Shown here: positions 35,285 to 42,902 of the stretch, piece by piece
Numbering within the stretch: position 1 is the stretch's first letter
Layout of the letters: every line of letters begins with the position of its first letter
Assembly (NCBI RefSeq): GCF_004331485.1
Contig: NZ_SJKD01000005.1
Location: 434,001 to 498,000 of the forward strand
DNA length: 64,000 nt
Direction of reading: 5' to 3'
From: Kribbella capetownensis
GTDB taxonomy: Bacteria; Actinomycetota; Actinomycetes; Propionibacteriales; Kribbellaceae
The notes under the pieces: generated by a model
What the model was told of the DNA's origin: nothing
Database searches by the model: none
The model's input: only the letters and a program-made list of their open reading frames with translations
Position numbers and translations under genes: made by a program

Positions 35285-35851
35285 ATGAGTAACCAGACGC
35301 CCGACGAGTTCGCCCAGATCGGGTCCGACGAGGAGGTCGACACGGCGCTCAAGCCGAAGAAGACCCTCAACCTGCCGCTGGCGACGGCGATCCTGGCCGG
35401 CGTTGTCGTGCTGGCCGTCGGCCTGGCCGGCGGCGCGGGACTGCACGCGGCCTTCGCCTCGGACAGTACGACGCAGCAGCCGCAGGCGGGGCGTGGCTTC
35501 GGCGGCGGGTACGGCGGCTTCCGCGGTCAGAACGGTCAAGGACAGGGTCAGGGTCAAGGTCAGGGCCAGGGTCAGCGGCCCGGTGGGCAGGGCAGCGCGG
35601 CGATCGGCACGGTCGTCTCCGCGAGCGGCTCGCAGCTCGTGGTGAAGACGCAGAACGGCAACGTCACGGTCAAGCTGACCGGCGACACGACGTACGAGAT
35701 CACCAGCAAGGGGACGGCGACCGATCTGAAGGCAGGCGAGCAGGTCGTCGTCAGCGGCCAGAACGCCGACGGCTCCCTGACTGCGACGACCGTTCGTCAA
35801 GGCGCTCTCCCCGGCGGCTTCCGCAACCCCGGGGCAACGCCCTCCCGCTGA
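35285..35851 (+). CDS. Membrane-anchored DUF5666-like protein with Gly-Gln repeat linker
   Basis: A 188-residue protein with an acidic cytosolic N-terminus, one membrane helix (about residues 30-50), a Gly/Gln-rich linker with seven GQ dipeptides, and a C-terminal beta domain (IGTVVSASGSQLVVKTQNG to LKAGEQVVVSGQ) like DUF5666. It is the last gene of the MacAB-like operon, 11 bp after the permease, so it is probably an extracytoplasmic partner of that exporter. No known function is claimed. Confidence 0.75.
   Translation: MSNQTPDEFAQIGSDEEVDTALKPKKTLNLPLATAILAGVVVLAVGLAGGAGLHAAFASDSTTQQPQAGRGFGGGYGGFRGQNGQGQGQGQGQGQGQRPGGQGSAAIGTVVSASGSQLVVKTQNGNVTVKLTGDTTYEITSKGTATDLKAGEQVVVSGQNADGSLTATTVRQGALPGGFRNPGATPSR
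35534..35575 (+). repeat. Seven tandem hexamers (GGTCAR type) coding Gly-Gln
   Basis: Seven in-frame hexamers, GGTCAA/GGTCAG/GGACAG/GGCCAG, encode (GQ)7 in the linker of the DUF5666-like protein. Copy number could change by slippage without breaking the frame, altering only linker length. Confidence 0.9.
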
Positions 35852-35867
35852 CAGAGATAATGAGGTT

Positions 35868-37034
35868 GTGGCCGGCAACTTGATCGACAGCCCCATCAGC
35901 CTCGAACTTCTGCGTGGCGCGCTCGAGCTGGAGCAGACCGATCGCGGCGTACTGCCGCATCGGCTGCCGGCCTGGGCGCGCAAGCAGTACGTCGACGGGC
36001 AGTTGGAGATGGCGGAGTCGCAACCGAGCGGAGTGCGCCTGACCTTCCGGACGCGTGCGACCGTGGTCGAGCTGGAGACGTTGCCGACCAAGCGGGACTA
36101 CGTGGGCGCACCGGCGCGGCCGGACGGCATCTACGACTTCGTTGTCGACGGCAAGCTGATCGGACAGGCGAGCGTGGACGCCGGCGACGTCATCACGATC
36201 GACCTGGTGACCGGAGCGGCCGAGACCCGTCGCGGCGAGTCCGGCAGGCTGCGCTTCGACGGCCTGAGCGACGAGTTGAAGACCGTTGAGCTCTGGCTGC
36301 CGCACAACGAGACCACCGAACTCGTTGCCCTGCGCACCGATGCGCCGGTCGAGCCGATCCCGGCCGGCGGCCGGCGAGTATGGCTGCACCACGGCAGCTC
36401 GATCAGCCATGGCTCCGATGCCTCCAGCCCGACGGGCACCTGGCCCGCGTTGGCCGCCACTCACGGTGACGTGGAGCTGATCAACCTCGCGTTCGCGGGC
36501 AGCTCATTCCTGCAGCCGTTCACGGCCCGCACGATGCGGGACACGCCGGCTGACCTCATCAGCGTCAAGCTGGGCATCAACGTGGTGAACACCGACGTAC
36601 TGCGACTGCGCGGGTTCACTCCGGCGGTCCACGGCTTCCTGGACACCATCCGCGAGGGCCACCAGACGACACCGCTGCTGGTCGTCTCCCCCATCCTGTG
36701 CCCGATCCACGAGGACACCCCGGGACCGACCGGCTGGGATCTGTCCGCGCTCGGTGAAGGAAAGCTGCGGTTCGCCGCGACCGGGGATCCGGACGAGGTC
36801 GCGGCCGGCAAGCTGACGTTGTCCGTCATCCGCGCCGAGCTCTCCCGGATCGTCGAGCAACGGGCCGCCGACGACCCGAACCTGCACTACCTCGACGGCC
36901 GCGTCCTGTACGGCGAGGCGGACAACGCCGTACGACCGCTGCCGGACGATCTGCATCCCGACGGCGAGACCCACCGCACGATGGCCGAACGCTTCGCCGC
37001 CCACACCTTCGCGGTCAAGGGCCTGTTCGCCTAG
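35868..37034 (+). CDS. SGNH/GDSL-type esterase
   Basis: A 388-residue protein with an N-terminal beta-sandwich region (about 1-165) followed by an SGNH hydrolase domain: nucleophile block WLHHGSSISHG (replacing the usual GDS), oxyanion Gly in NLAFAGSSF, Asn in KLGINVVN, and the C-terminal Asp-x-x-His in LPDDLHPDG. This two-part layout is known from carbohydrate esterases. A GATAAT sequence at 35856-35861 lies 6 nt before the GTG start, so the mRNA may be leaderless. No signal peptide is evident. Confidence 0.82.
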   Translation: MAGNLIDSPISLELLRGALELEQTDRGVLPHRLPAWARKQYVDGQLEMAESQPSGVRLTFRTRATVVELETLPTKRDYVGAPARPDGIYDFVVDGKLIGQASVDAGDVITIDLVTGAAETRRGESGRLRFDGLSDELKTVELWLPHNETTELVALRTDAPVEPIPAGGRRVWLHHGSSISHGSDASSPTGTWPALAATHGDVELINLAFAGSSFLQPFTARTMRDTPADLISVKLGINVVNTDVLRLRGFTPAVHGFLDTIREGHQTTPLLVVSPILCPIHEDTPGPTGWDLSALGEGKLRFAATGDPDEVAAGKLTLSVIRAELSRIVEQRAADDPNLHYLDGRVLYGEADNAVRPLPDDLHPDGETHRTMAERFAAHTFAVKGLFA

Positions 37035-37058
37035 CCAACAGCCCTCTCCCCCTCGCAC

Positions 37059-37386
37059 CGACTTTGAGCCCCCTCGACCACCGTGACGCGCGACTTTGGG
37101 CACCCCTCGACCACCACGGCACGCTGAACGTGGTCGCCCCGTGCACGAAGTCGCCTCGTACAGCGAACCCACGGCGCCCCGACCAGCGCCACAGCGCGAC
37201 TTTGAGCACCCCCCGACCACCACGGCACGCTGAACGTGGTCGGCCCGTGCACAAGGTCAACTCGTGCGGCGGGACCTCGGCGTACGGCGGGACCTCGGCG
37301 TACGGCGCGACGCCGGCAGGGCCCCGACTTTGAGCACCGCTCGACCACCGTGGCGCGCTGATCGTGGTCGAGCGGTGCACGAGGTC
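37059..37386. repeat. Block of palindromic extragenic repeats (three full units plus one partial)
   Basis: The gene-free stretch 37035-37481 holds related units that begin CGACTTTGRGC. Full units are at about 37091-37153, 37197-37258 and 37325-37386; a truncated one is at 37059-37090. Each has arms GCAC...CGACCAC and GTGGTCG...GTGC around a conserved 15-nt loop region (CACGGCACGCTGAAC in units 1-2). Unit 3 is perfect: 15-bp arms at 37334-37348 and 37364-37378. An 18-bp direct repeat, GGCGGGACCTCGGCGTAC, is duplicated at 37268-37285 and 37286-37303. The units look like REP elements. Nothing else is seen from 37387 to 37481. Confidence 0.8.
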
Positions 37387-37481
37387 GGGGCGGGCACGGG
37401 ACTGCAGCTGCGCGGGGGACTGCGGCGGGACGGCGGGAGGCGACGGTGCGGAGAGGGACAGGGCGGTGGGCCGAGTGGGGG

Positions 37482-37964
37482 CTACTTCTGGTCGGGGTCG
37501 ATGACCTCGCCCTGGACGACGTCGTCCTGGGACTGTCTCGGCGGCTGGGCCGGACCGGCACCGGGGATGAAGCCGCCCAGGTTCGCACCACCGAACTGGG
37601 TGGCGACGCGGCGGCCGAGGAAGGCGTGCATGCCACGCCGGGCCAGCGGGCGGGTGAAGGGCAGGACGAAGAAGAACCCGAAGATGTCGGTCACGAAGCC
37701 CGGCGTCAGCAGCAGTGTGCCGCCGACCAGGACGAGAGCCGCGTCGGACAGCTCACGGCCGGGCATCTTGCCGGTCTGCAGAGCGGACTGCAGCGCGTTC
37801 CACGCCCGGCGTCCCTCGCGCTTGATGATCCACGCACCGAGCGCGCTCTCGACGAGCAGCAGCCCGACGGTCGGCCAGCCGCCGATCACCTGGCCGATCT
37901 GGATGATCACGAAGATCTCCACGATCGGCACCACCAGCAGCGCCAGCGCTACGAGCCACGGCAT
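37482..37964 (-). CDS. fxsA: FxsA-family membrane protein
   Basis: A 160-residue FxsA protein. It has two N-terminal membrane helices (PWLVALALLVVPIVEIFVI, then GGWPTVGLLLVESALGAWII), the conserved REGRRAWNALQ, a third helix (VLVGGTLLLTPGFVTDIFG) and a hydrophilic tail. The E. coli protein affects F-plasmid exclusion of phage T7; its cellular role is unclear. ATG 37964 has GGAAGGGG 6 nt upstream. It lies 55 bp downstream of lnt on the same strand. Confidence 0.92.
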   Translation of the reverse strand: MPWLVALALLVVPIVEIFVIIQIGQVIGGWPTVGLLLVESALGAWIIKREGRRAWNALQSALQTGKMPGRELSDAALVLVGGTLLLTPGFVTDIFGFFFVLPFTRPLARRGMHAFLGRRVATQFGGANLGGFIPGAGPAQPPRQSQDDVVQGEVIDPDQK

Positions 37965-38019
37965 GTCCAACCCCTTCCGGCGATTCCCTCCAGTGTTGCG
38001 CACCGGGGAAAGCATGGAC

Positions 38020-39585
38020 TCAGGCCGGGACCTTCTCGCGGCTGCGCGTCGGCGCGGGCGGCGCCTCCGGCCCGTCCTCCCGCCGCCGGCGGCGGGCGAC
38101 CAGCGCCAGCACGATGCCGAGGATGCCCAGCCCGGTCAGGATCCACTGCGGCCAGCCGCCGAGCTTGATCGCCAGCGTCTCGGTGTCGCGGATCGGCACG
38201 TTCGCGACGTACACGTCGCGGACGAACTGCCCTGACTTGTGCTCGACCTTGCCGGTCGGCTGGATGACTCCGGAGATCCCGCTGGTCGACGCGATCAGCA
38301 CGGTCCGGCCGGTCTCGATCGCGCGCATCCGCGTGATCGCAAACTGCTGCTCGGGCTGCCCGGTGCCGCCGTACGTCGCGTTGTTCGTCTGCACCACCAG
38401 GACCTGGGCACCGCCCTTGACCACGTCCGAGATGACGTTGTCGTAGGCGAGCTCGAAGCAGATCACATCGCCGTACGTGACGCCGCGGATCGGCATCACA
38501 CCAGGAACCTTGCCGGGAGCCGTCTGCCGGCCGATCATCTCGAGGCGCTTGATGTACGGCAGCAACTGGTCGCGGAAGGGGATGTACTCACCGAAGGGCA
38601 CCGGGTGCCGCTTGGCGTAGATCTGTCCGGGTCCGCTGGCCGGGTCCCAGACGACGCCGGTGGTCTGCCGCTCGTTCGGGCCCGGGCCGTCGAGGACCGC
38701 GCCGACCAGGATCGGTACGCCGACGGCCTTGACTGCCTCCTCGATGTCGGCCTTGGTCTCGGGGTCCTGGAACGGGTCGATGTCGGTCGAGTTCTCCGGC
38801 CAGATCACCACGTCCGGCTTGGCTTCGGTGCCCTCCTCGACCCGCTTCTGCAGGTCGAGGGTCGCGGCCAGGTGGTTGCGCGTGACGGTCCGGGCGCGGC
38901 CGAGGAACTCCAGTCCCTTGCCGGGCACGTTGCCCTGCACCATCGCCGCCGTCACGGTCTTGCCGTTGCCCTCGGTCGAGAGGGTGATCAGCGAACTGCC
39001 GCCGACGATCGCCACGCCCGCGACCAGCGCGACGATCCGGAGCCGCATGCTGCTCTCCAGCCGCAGTACGGCGTACACGAGGACTCCGAGGAGCGCGACG
39101 ACGAAGCTCAGGCCCGGGATGCCGACGAACGACGCCAGCCTGCCGACCGGGGAATCCGAGAGCGCCCACGCGAGCCGTCCCCACGGAAAGCCTCCGAACG
39201 GGATGGACGCGGCCGCGAACTCGGTCGCGACCCACAGGCACGGGATCCACAACATCCACAGTTTGAGCTTCAGCACCTGCGTCGCGAACAACCCGAAGAC
39301 CGCATAGAACAGTCCCTCGAGGATGGCCAGCGCGATCGCGGCGTCGCCGCCGATGACCGTGAGCCAGGGAACCAGGACCGCGTAGTACGTGATGCCGAAG
39401 CCGGCGCCGATCAGGAAGCCGGCCTTGGCCGAGGCACCGTTCAGCGCGGCCAGGAAGAGCGGTACGGCGATGATCGTCAGCCAGGGGTGGTCGTGCGGTT
39501 CGAAGGCCAGGCCGAGCAGCGCGCCGGCGCCGATGGCCACCGCAACCCTCGGCAGGACACGTCCCAGAGCCTTCAAACGGTCCAC
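38020..39585 (-). CDS. lnt: Apolipoprotein N-acyltransferase
   Basis: A 521-residue protein with about seven N-terminal membrane segments (to about residue 200) and a C-terminal nitrilase-like domain. The Glu-Lys-Cys triad is visible in VIWPENSTD, YAKRHPVPFGEY and DVICFELAY. It N-acylates the lipid-modified Cys of lipoproteins, which would include the binding lipoproteins of this window. I chose GTG 39585 because AGGGGATA lies just upstream; in-frame codons farther up have no ribosome site. A palindrome CGGTCG-CA-CGACCG lies at 39621-39634. Confidence 0.93.
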   Translation of the reverse strand: MDRLKALGRVLPRVAVAIGAGALLGLAFEPHDHPWLTIIAVPLFLAALNGASAKAGFLIGAGFGITYYAVLVPWLTVIGGDAAIALAILEGLFYAVFGLFATQVLKLKLWMLWIPCLWVATEFAAASIPFGGFPWGRLAWALSDSPVGRLASFVGIPGLSFVVALLGVLVYAVLRLESSMRLRIVALVAGVAIVGGSSLITLSTEGNGKTVTAAMVQGNVPGKGLEFLGRARTVTRNHLAATLDLQKRVEEGTEAKPDVVIWPENSTDIDPFQDPETKADIEEAVKAVGVPILVGAVLDGPGPNERQTTGVVWDPASGPGQIYAKRHPVPFGEYIPFRDQLLPYIKRLEMIGRQTAPGKVPGVMPIRGVTYGDVICFELAYDNVISDVVKGGAQVLVVQTNNATYGGTGQPEQQFAITRMRAIETGRTVLIASTSGISGVIQPTGKVEHKSGQFVRDVYVANVPIRDTETLAIKLGGWPQWILTGLGILGIVLALVARRRRREDGPEAPPAPTRSREKVPA

Positions 39586-39620
39586 GCGGTATCCCCTTGT
39601 CCTCACTGCCCGGCAGACGC

Positions 39621-39634
39621 CGGTCGCACGACCG
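39621..39634. promoter_or_regulatory. Palindrome CGGTCGCACGACCG upstream of lnt
   Basis: Perfect 6-bp arms with a 2-bp centre, 36 bp before the lnt start codon. It could be an operator or part of an mRNA hairpin. No regulator is implied by the neighbours. Confidence 0.3.
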
Positions 39635-39730
39635 TACAACGTTCCGGACACGCCAATGTATCCGGTCAGTAGCCAATAGGCAGCGATCGCGGAAAGTGAA
39701 GGGAGATCAGCAGAGTGCGAGGAAGTGAAA

Positions 39731-39936
39731 AGGCCTCAGAAATCAGTGGGTTGTCGATCACTGTCGGTGAAGCCCGGCCCGACCACAAGGAAAGAGGCTC
39801 GGCGCTCCTTCGGACCAACCGTCGGACCGCTGGCTGCGAACCGTCCGGCTGTTGTCTACTGGCCGCCGAGCCTCTTCCACCTCTGCCCCGCGGGGGGCTA
39901 ACCACCGGCGATCTCAGCCCCCGTCGACTCAGGCCT
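39731..39936. ncRNA. Candidate structured RNA, rod-like fold of about 206 nt (6S-like architecture)
   Basis: The 600-bp gene-free stretch 39586-40185 contains nested complementary segments. From outside in: 39731-39739 with 39928-39936 (8 of 9 pairs), GATC 39756-39759 with 39910-39913, CGGTG 39765-39769 with CACCG 39903-39907, AGCCC 39771-39775 with 39895-39899, a perfect 13-bp stem 39792-39804 with 39864-39876, an internal loop of 11/9 nt, then 39816-39827 with 39843-39854 (11 of 12, one G-U) and a 15-nt apical loop. Both sides have nearly equal lengths between helices. The transcribed strand is uncertain: it may be an independent small RNA or the leader of lnt. Confidence 0.4.
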
Positions 39937-39992
39937 GGCACTGGCCTGGTCAGCGTCGCGGGATCATCCGGTGGCCGAACTTCGTGTGACCG

Positions 39993-40021
39993 TTGATAAA
40001 ACGGGATATGACGACTCCCAA
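39993..40021 (-). promoter_or_regulatory. Possible promoter for the structured RNA or lnt leader
   Basis: On the minus strand, TTGGGA (40021-40016) and TATCAA (39998-39993) are 17 bp apart. Transcription would start near 39986, about 50 nt before the structured region at 39936. The match to a housekeeping promoter is fair only. Confidence 0.25.
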
Positions 40022-40164
40022 AACGATGCTCGCTGACGGCGACGGTGTCAACCTCTCCAGCGGCTCCTTGAAGCCGTTGTAACACATTCGCCTGTACTCA
40101 CTGGAAAAACGAGGAAACTTCAGCGGGGTCACGTTACAGAGCCGTCTCGGCACTCCACGTGATC

Positions 40165-40179
40165 GTTACCCTGGGCAAC
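40165..40179. promoter_or_regulatory. Operator-like palindrome GTTACCCTGGGCAAC
   Basis: Arms GTTACCC and GGGCAAC match at 6 of 7 positions around one central base. It lies 7 bp past the kal stop codon. The short centre rules out a terminator hairpin and suggests a protein-binding site; the target gene is unclear. Confidence 0.3.
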
Positions 40180-40185
40180 TATTCG

Positions 40186-40575
40186 TCACCCAACCGGTAC
40201 GACGACCGTTCCCTTTGCGCGCGTGATCACAAGCGGTTGCGGCAGCACCTCGGCCGCCGACTCGGACACGTCCGGCCGGCCGCGGCAGATCACCGACGCA
40301 CTGAACTCGATCTCCCGGCTGCGGTTGCCGACCCGGCTGATGGTTGCCGTCACCTCCACAACGTCGCCGGCCCGCAACGGCTGCAGGAACTGCACATCGG
40401 AGTACGACGCGAAGAGGCCCTCGTCGCCGTCGGCCTGGATGCAGACCTCGGTCGCGACATCGCCGAACAGTCCGAGCACATACGCACCGTCGACCAGATT
40501 GCCCGCGTAGTGCGCATGGCTGTACGGCACATAGCGCCGATGCGTCGCAGTCAGGCCAATAGTTGCCTTTGACAC
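40186..40575 (-). CDS. kal: 3-aminobutyryl-CoA ammonia-lyase
   Basis: A 129-residue hot-dog-fold protein resembling Kal of the lysine fermentation pathway, which removes ammonia from 3-aminobutyryl-CoA to give crotonyl-CoA. The block HYAGNLVDGAYVLGLFGDVATE and the LRAGDVVEVTATI segment support the hot-dog/MaoC-type fold. It starts with GTG at 40575, directly abutting the kamE stop codon, and is the last gene of the operon. Assignment rests on both family resemblance and the linked kamD, kamE and kdd. Confidence 0.8.
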   Translation of the reverse strand: MSKATIGLTATHRRYVPYSHAHYAGNLVDGAYVLGLFGDVATEVCIQADGDEGLFASYSDVQFLQPLRAGDVVEVTATISRVGNRSREIEFSASVICRGRPDVSESAAEVLPQPLVITRAKGTVVVPVG

Positions 40576-41328
40576 CTATGCACTCCTCTTCGCAGGGACT
40601 CGCTTCGTCACGAGCGCATCGACCAGGTAGCTGGCCACCTCGCCCGGTGTGGTGCCTCGGCCGAAGACCCGGTCCACGCCGAGTTCGCCGGCCATCTGCT
40701 CGGTGAAACGGGGGCCGCCGGCAACCAGCACCGGTCGCGCGTCCTCGGCGTAGGCCTCCCGGAACGCGGCCGACATCTCCTTGGTGTTCAGTACATGCGC
40801 CTCGCGCTGGGTCACCACCTGCGAGACCAGGATCGCGTCCGCCTTCTCCGCCTTGGCCCGTCGGACCAGCTCCGGTACGGCGACCTGGGCGCCGAGGTTC
40901 ACCACCTTCAGCTCGCGGTAGTACTCCAGGCCCTTCTCCCCCGCGAACCCCTTGATGTTCATGATCGCGTCGATGCCGACGGTGTGCGCGTCGGTGCCGA
41001 TGCAAGCGCCGACTACCGTGAGCCGGCGGCGCAGGCTCTTCCGGATCGCGAGGTTCACTTCTTTGGGCGAGAGCAGCGGGTAATCGCGCTCGATCACCTC
41101 GACCTTGGAGGTGTCGACGAGGTGGTTCACCGGTCCGTACACCACGAAGAACGTGAAGTCCGGACCCATCGCCTTGGCGTGCACGACCAGTGCCGGGTCC
41201 ATCCCCATCTTGTTCGCCAGTTGTACGGCGGCTCCCTCGGCCCGCTTGTCGTGCGGGATCGGCAGAGTGAACGACAGCTGCACCATGCCGTCACCGGTGG
41301 TGTCGCCGTACGGCCGGATGATGGTCAC
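40576..41328 (-). CDS. kamE: D-lysine/beta-lysine 5,6-aminomutase, B12-binding beta subunit
   Basis: A 250-residue beta subunit. The adenosylcobalamin motif D-x-H-x-x-G is GTDAHTVG (Asp113, His115, Gly118), where His115 is the lower cobalt ligand. Lys126 in AIMNIKG lies 11 residues later, matching the His133/Lys144 spacing of the clostridial enzyme, whose Lys forms the PLP aldimine. A Rossmann-like domain follows (PVLVAGGPRF). It overlaps kamD by GTGA with AGGAGG just upstream. With KamD it moves the terminal amino group of beta-lysine to C5. Confidence 0.93.
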   Translation of the reverse strand: MTIIRPYGDTTGDGMVQLSFTLPIPHDKRAEGAAVQLANKMGMDPALVVHAKAMGPDFTFFVVYGPVNHLVDTSKVEVIERDYPLLSPKEVNLAIRKSLRRRLTVVGACIGTDAHTVGIDAIMNIKGFAGEKGLEYYRELKVVNLGAQVAVPELVRRAKAEKADAILVSQVVTQREAHVLNTKEMSAAFREAYAEDARPVLVAGGPRFTEQMAGELGVDRVFGRGTTPGEVASYLVDALVTKRVPAKRSA

Positions 41329-42902
41329 TGGTCCTCCTCCAACAGCTCGATCGCCGGGTTGTAGTACTCCGGCGATCTGCGCGCGATGCCCTCGAGGCCA
41401 CGGCCCGCGTCCTGGGGGCGCTTCATCAGGCCGAAGGTGCCGTCGCCGATCGCGTTCAGCAGGCCGTCGTCGACGATCTCCTCCAGCAGTTCGACCGACT
41501 CCCCCAGCACCTGCCGGGCGCGCTGGGCGATGAAGCCGTCCGGTGCCGGACGGAAGTCCTCGTGAAGGTTGCCTGCGGCCCCCAGCACGTAGCGGACGTT
41601 CTGCAGCGCCAGGTCCCGGTCCGAGATCCACGGTGTCACCACGGCCTCGGTCATCATCCCGACCAGCAGGATGCCCTGCCCGGTCATCGCGCCGACCAGG
41701 TTGAAGAATCCGTCCAGCAGGTAGCCGCGGAACACGTCACCGGTCATGTGCCGGGTCGGCGGCATCCACTTCAGCGGCGCGTCCGGGAACAGTTGCCGGG
41801 CCAGCATCGCGTGCGCGAGCTCCAGCCGGAACGAGTCCGGCAACTCCGGGTTGATCTCGAACGCGTGCCCGAGGCCGAGCTGCCAGTCCTGCAGTCCGGC
41901 CTCCTTGGCGAAGTACTCGTTCAGCAGCTGCGACACGGTCACCGTGTGCGCGGCCTCGACCGCGTCCGCGGTGGTCAGGTAGTTGTCCTCGCCGGTGTTG
42001 ATGATGATCCCGGCGCGGGCGTGGATCTGCCGGCTGAACCGCTGGTCGACGAAGGTCCGGATCGGGTTGATGTCACGGAACAGGATCCCGTACATCGAGT
42101 CGTTCAGCATCATGTCGAGCCGCTGCAGCCCGGCCAGGGTCGCGATCTCCGGCATGCACAGTCCGGACGCGTAGTTCGTCAGCCGGATGTAGCGGCCGAG
42201 CTCCTTCGACGACTCGTCCAGGGCGGCTCGCATCAGCCGGAAGTTCTCCTGCGTCGCGTACGTGCCCGCGAAGCCCTCCCGCGTCGCCCCTTCGGGCACG
42301 TAGTCAAGCAGCGACTGCCCGGTCGACCGGATCACGGCGATGATGTCGGCGCCGGCGCGAGCCGCCGCCTGCGCCTGCGGGATGTCCTCGTAGATGTCGC
42401 CGGTGGCAACGATCAGGTAGATCCACGGCCGCTGCTCGGGGTCACCGTGGCGCTTGATCAGCCGGTCCCGCTCACGCCGCCGTCCGTCGATCCGCTTCAT
42501 TCCGGCCGCCGCGGCCTTCCGCGCCGCGGCCCGGGCCCGTACGGCGTCCCGTCCCTCGGGCAGCCGGAACGTCACCGAGCCCGAGGCCGCCTTCTGCGCG
42601 AGGACAGCCAGGTCCTCCGCCGCGCCGCGGACCAGCGCATCCCACACAGGCAGCGCGAGACCATGCTCCAGGCCGACGTCCGCCCGCACCGTGTCCGCGA
42701 GCCGGTTCACCCACGGGATGCCTTCGGTGTCCGCGCCGGTCAGCCCGGCCAGGCGCAGTACAGCTCGCTCGACCGAGACCGTCGTGTGCTGCCGGGCCAG
42801 GTTGACGATCGGCCGGCCGGCCTTGCGGGCCAGGCTGCGTGCCTTCCGGACGATGACCGGATCGAGGTCGAGCTTCTTCACAGCACGCGTCACACCGACC
42901 AT
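41325..42902 (-). CDS. kamD: D-lysine/beta-lysine 5,6-aminomutase, alpha subunit
   Basis: A 525-residue TIM-barrel alpha subunit, close to the usual length. Recognisable blocks include RPWIYLIVATGDIYEDIPQA, ADIIAVIRSTGQSLLDYVP, the long LCMPEIA segment and MPPTRHMTGDVFRGYLLD. It forms the active site for the B12/PLP radical 5,6-migration with KamE. The start is uncertain: ATG 42902 is 12 nt from GAAGG, while ATG 42914 directly abuts it. Its start overlaps the end of the amidohydrolase gene. Confidence 0.93.
   Translation of the reverse strand: MVGVTRAVKKLDLDPVIVRKARSLARKAGRPIVNLARQHTTVSVERAVLRLAGLTGADTEGIPWVNRLADTVRADVGLEHGLALPVWDALVRGAAEDLAVLAQKAASGSVTFRLPEGRDAVRARAAARKAAAAGMKRIDGRRRERDRLIKRHGDPEQRPWIYLIVATGDIYEDIPQAQAAARAGADIIAVIRSTGQSLLDYVPEGATREGFAGTYATQENFRLMRAALDESSKELGRYIRLTNYASGLCMPEIATLAGLQRLDMMLNDSMYGILFRDINPIRTFVDQRFSRQIHARAGIIINTGEDNYLTTADAVEAAHTVTVSQLLNEYFAKEAGLQDWQLGLGHAFEINPELPDSFRLELAHAMLARQLFPDAPLKWMPPTRHMTGDVFRGYLLDGFFNLVGAMTGQGILLVGMMTEAVVTPWISDRDLALQNVRYVLGAAGNLHEDFRPAPDGFIAQRARQVLGESVELLEEIVDDGLLNAIGDGTFGLMKRPQDAGRGLEGIARRSPEYYNPAIELLEEDQ

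Noticed and set aside
37015..37380. A 121-codon minus-strand frame with repeated peptide segments
   Set aside because: Its repetition comes from the palindromic DNA units. It has no ribosome site and no recognisable domain, so the repeats are better read as extragenic elements.
37091..37386. CRISPR array from regularly repeated palindromes
   Set aside because: Units are about 62 bp, diverged and unevenly spaced (starts at 37091, 37197 and 37325). This fits REP-type elements, not CRISPR.
39666..40153. Several open frames of 67-139 codons on both strands
   Set aside because: They overlap the long RNA-like fold, lack ribosome sites and have no recognisable domain. In high-GC DNA such frames are expected by chance.
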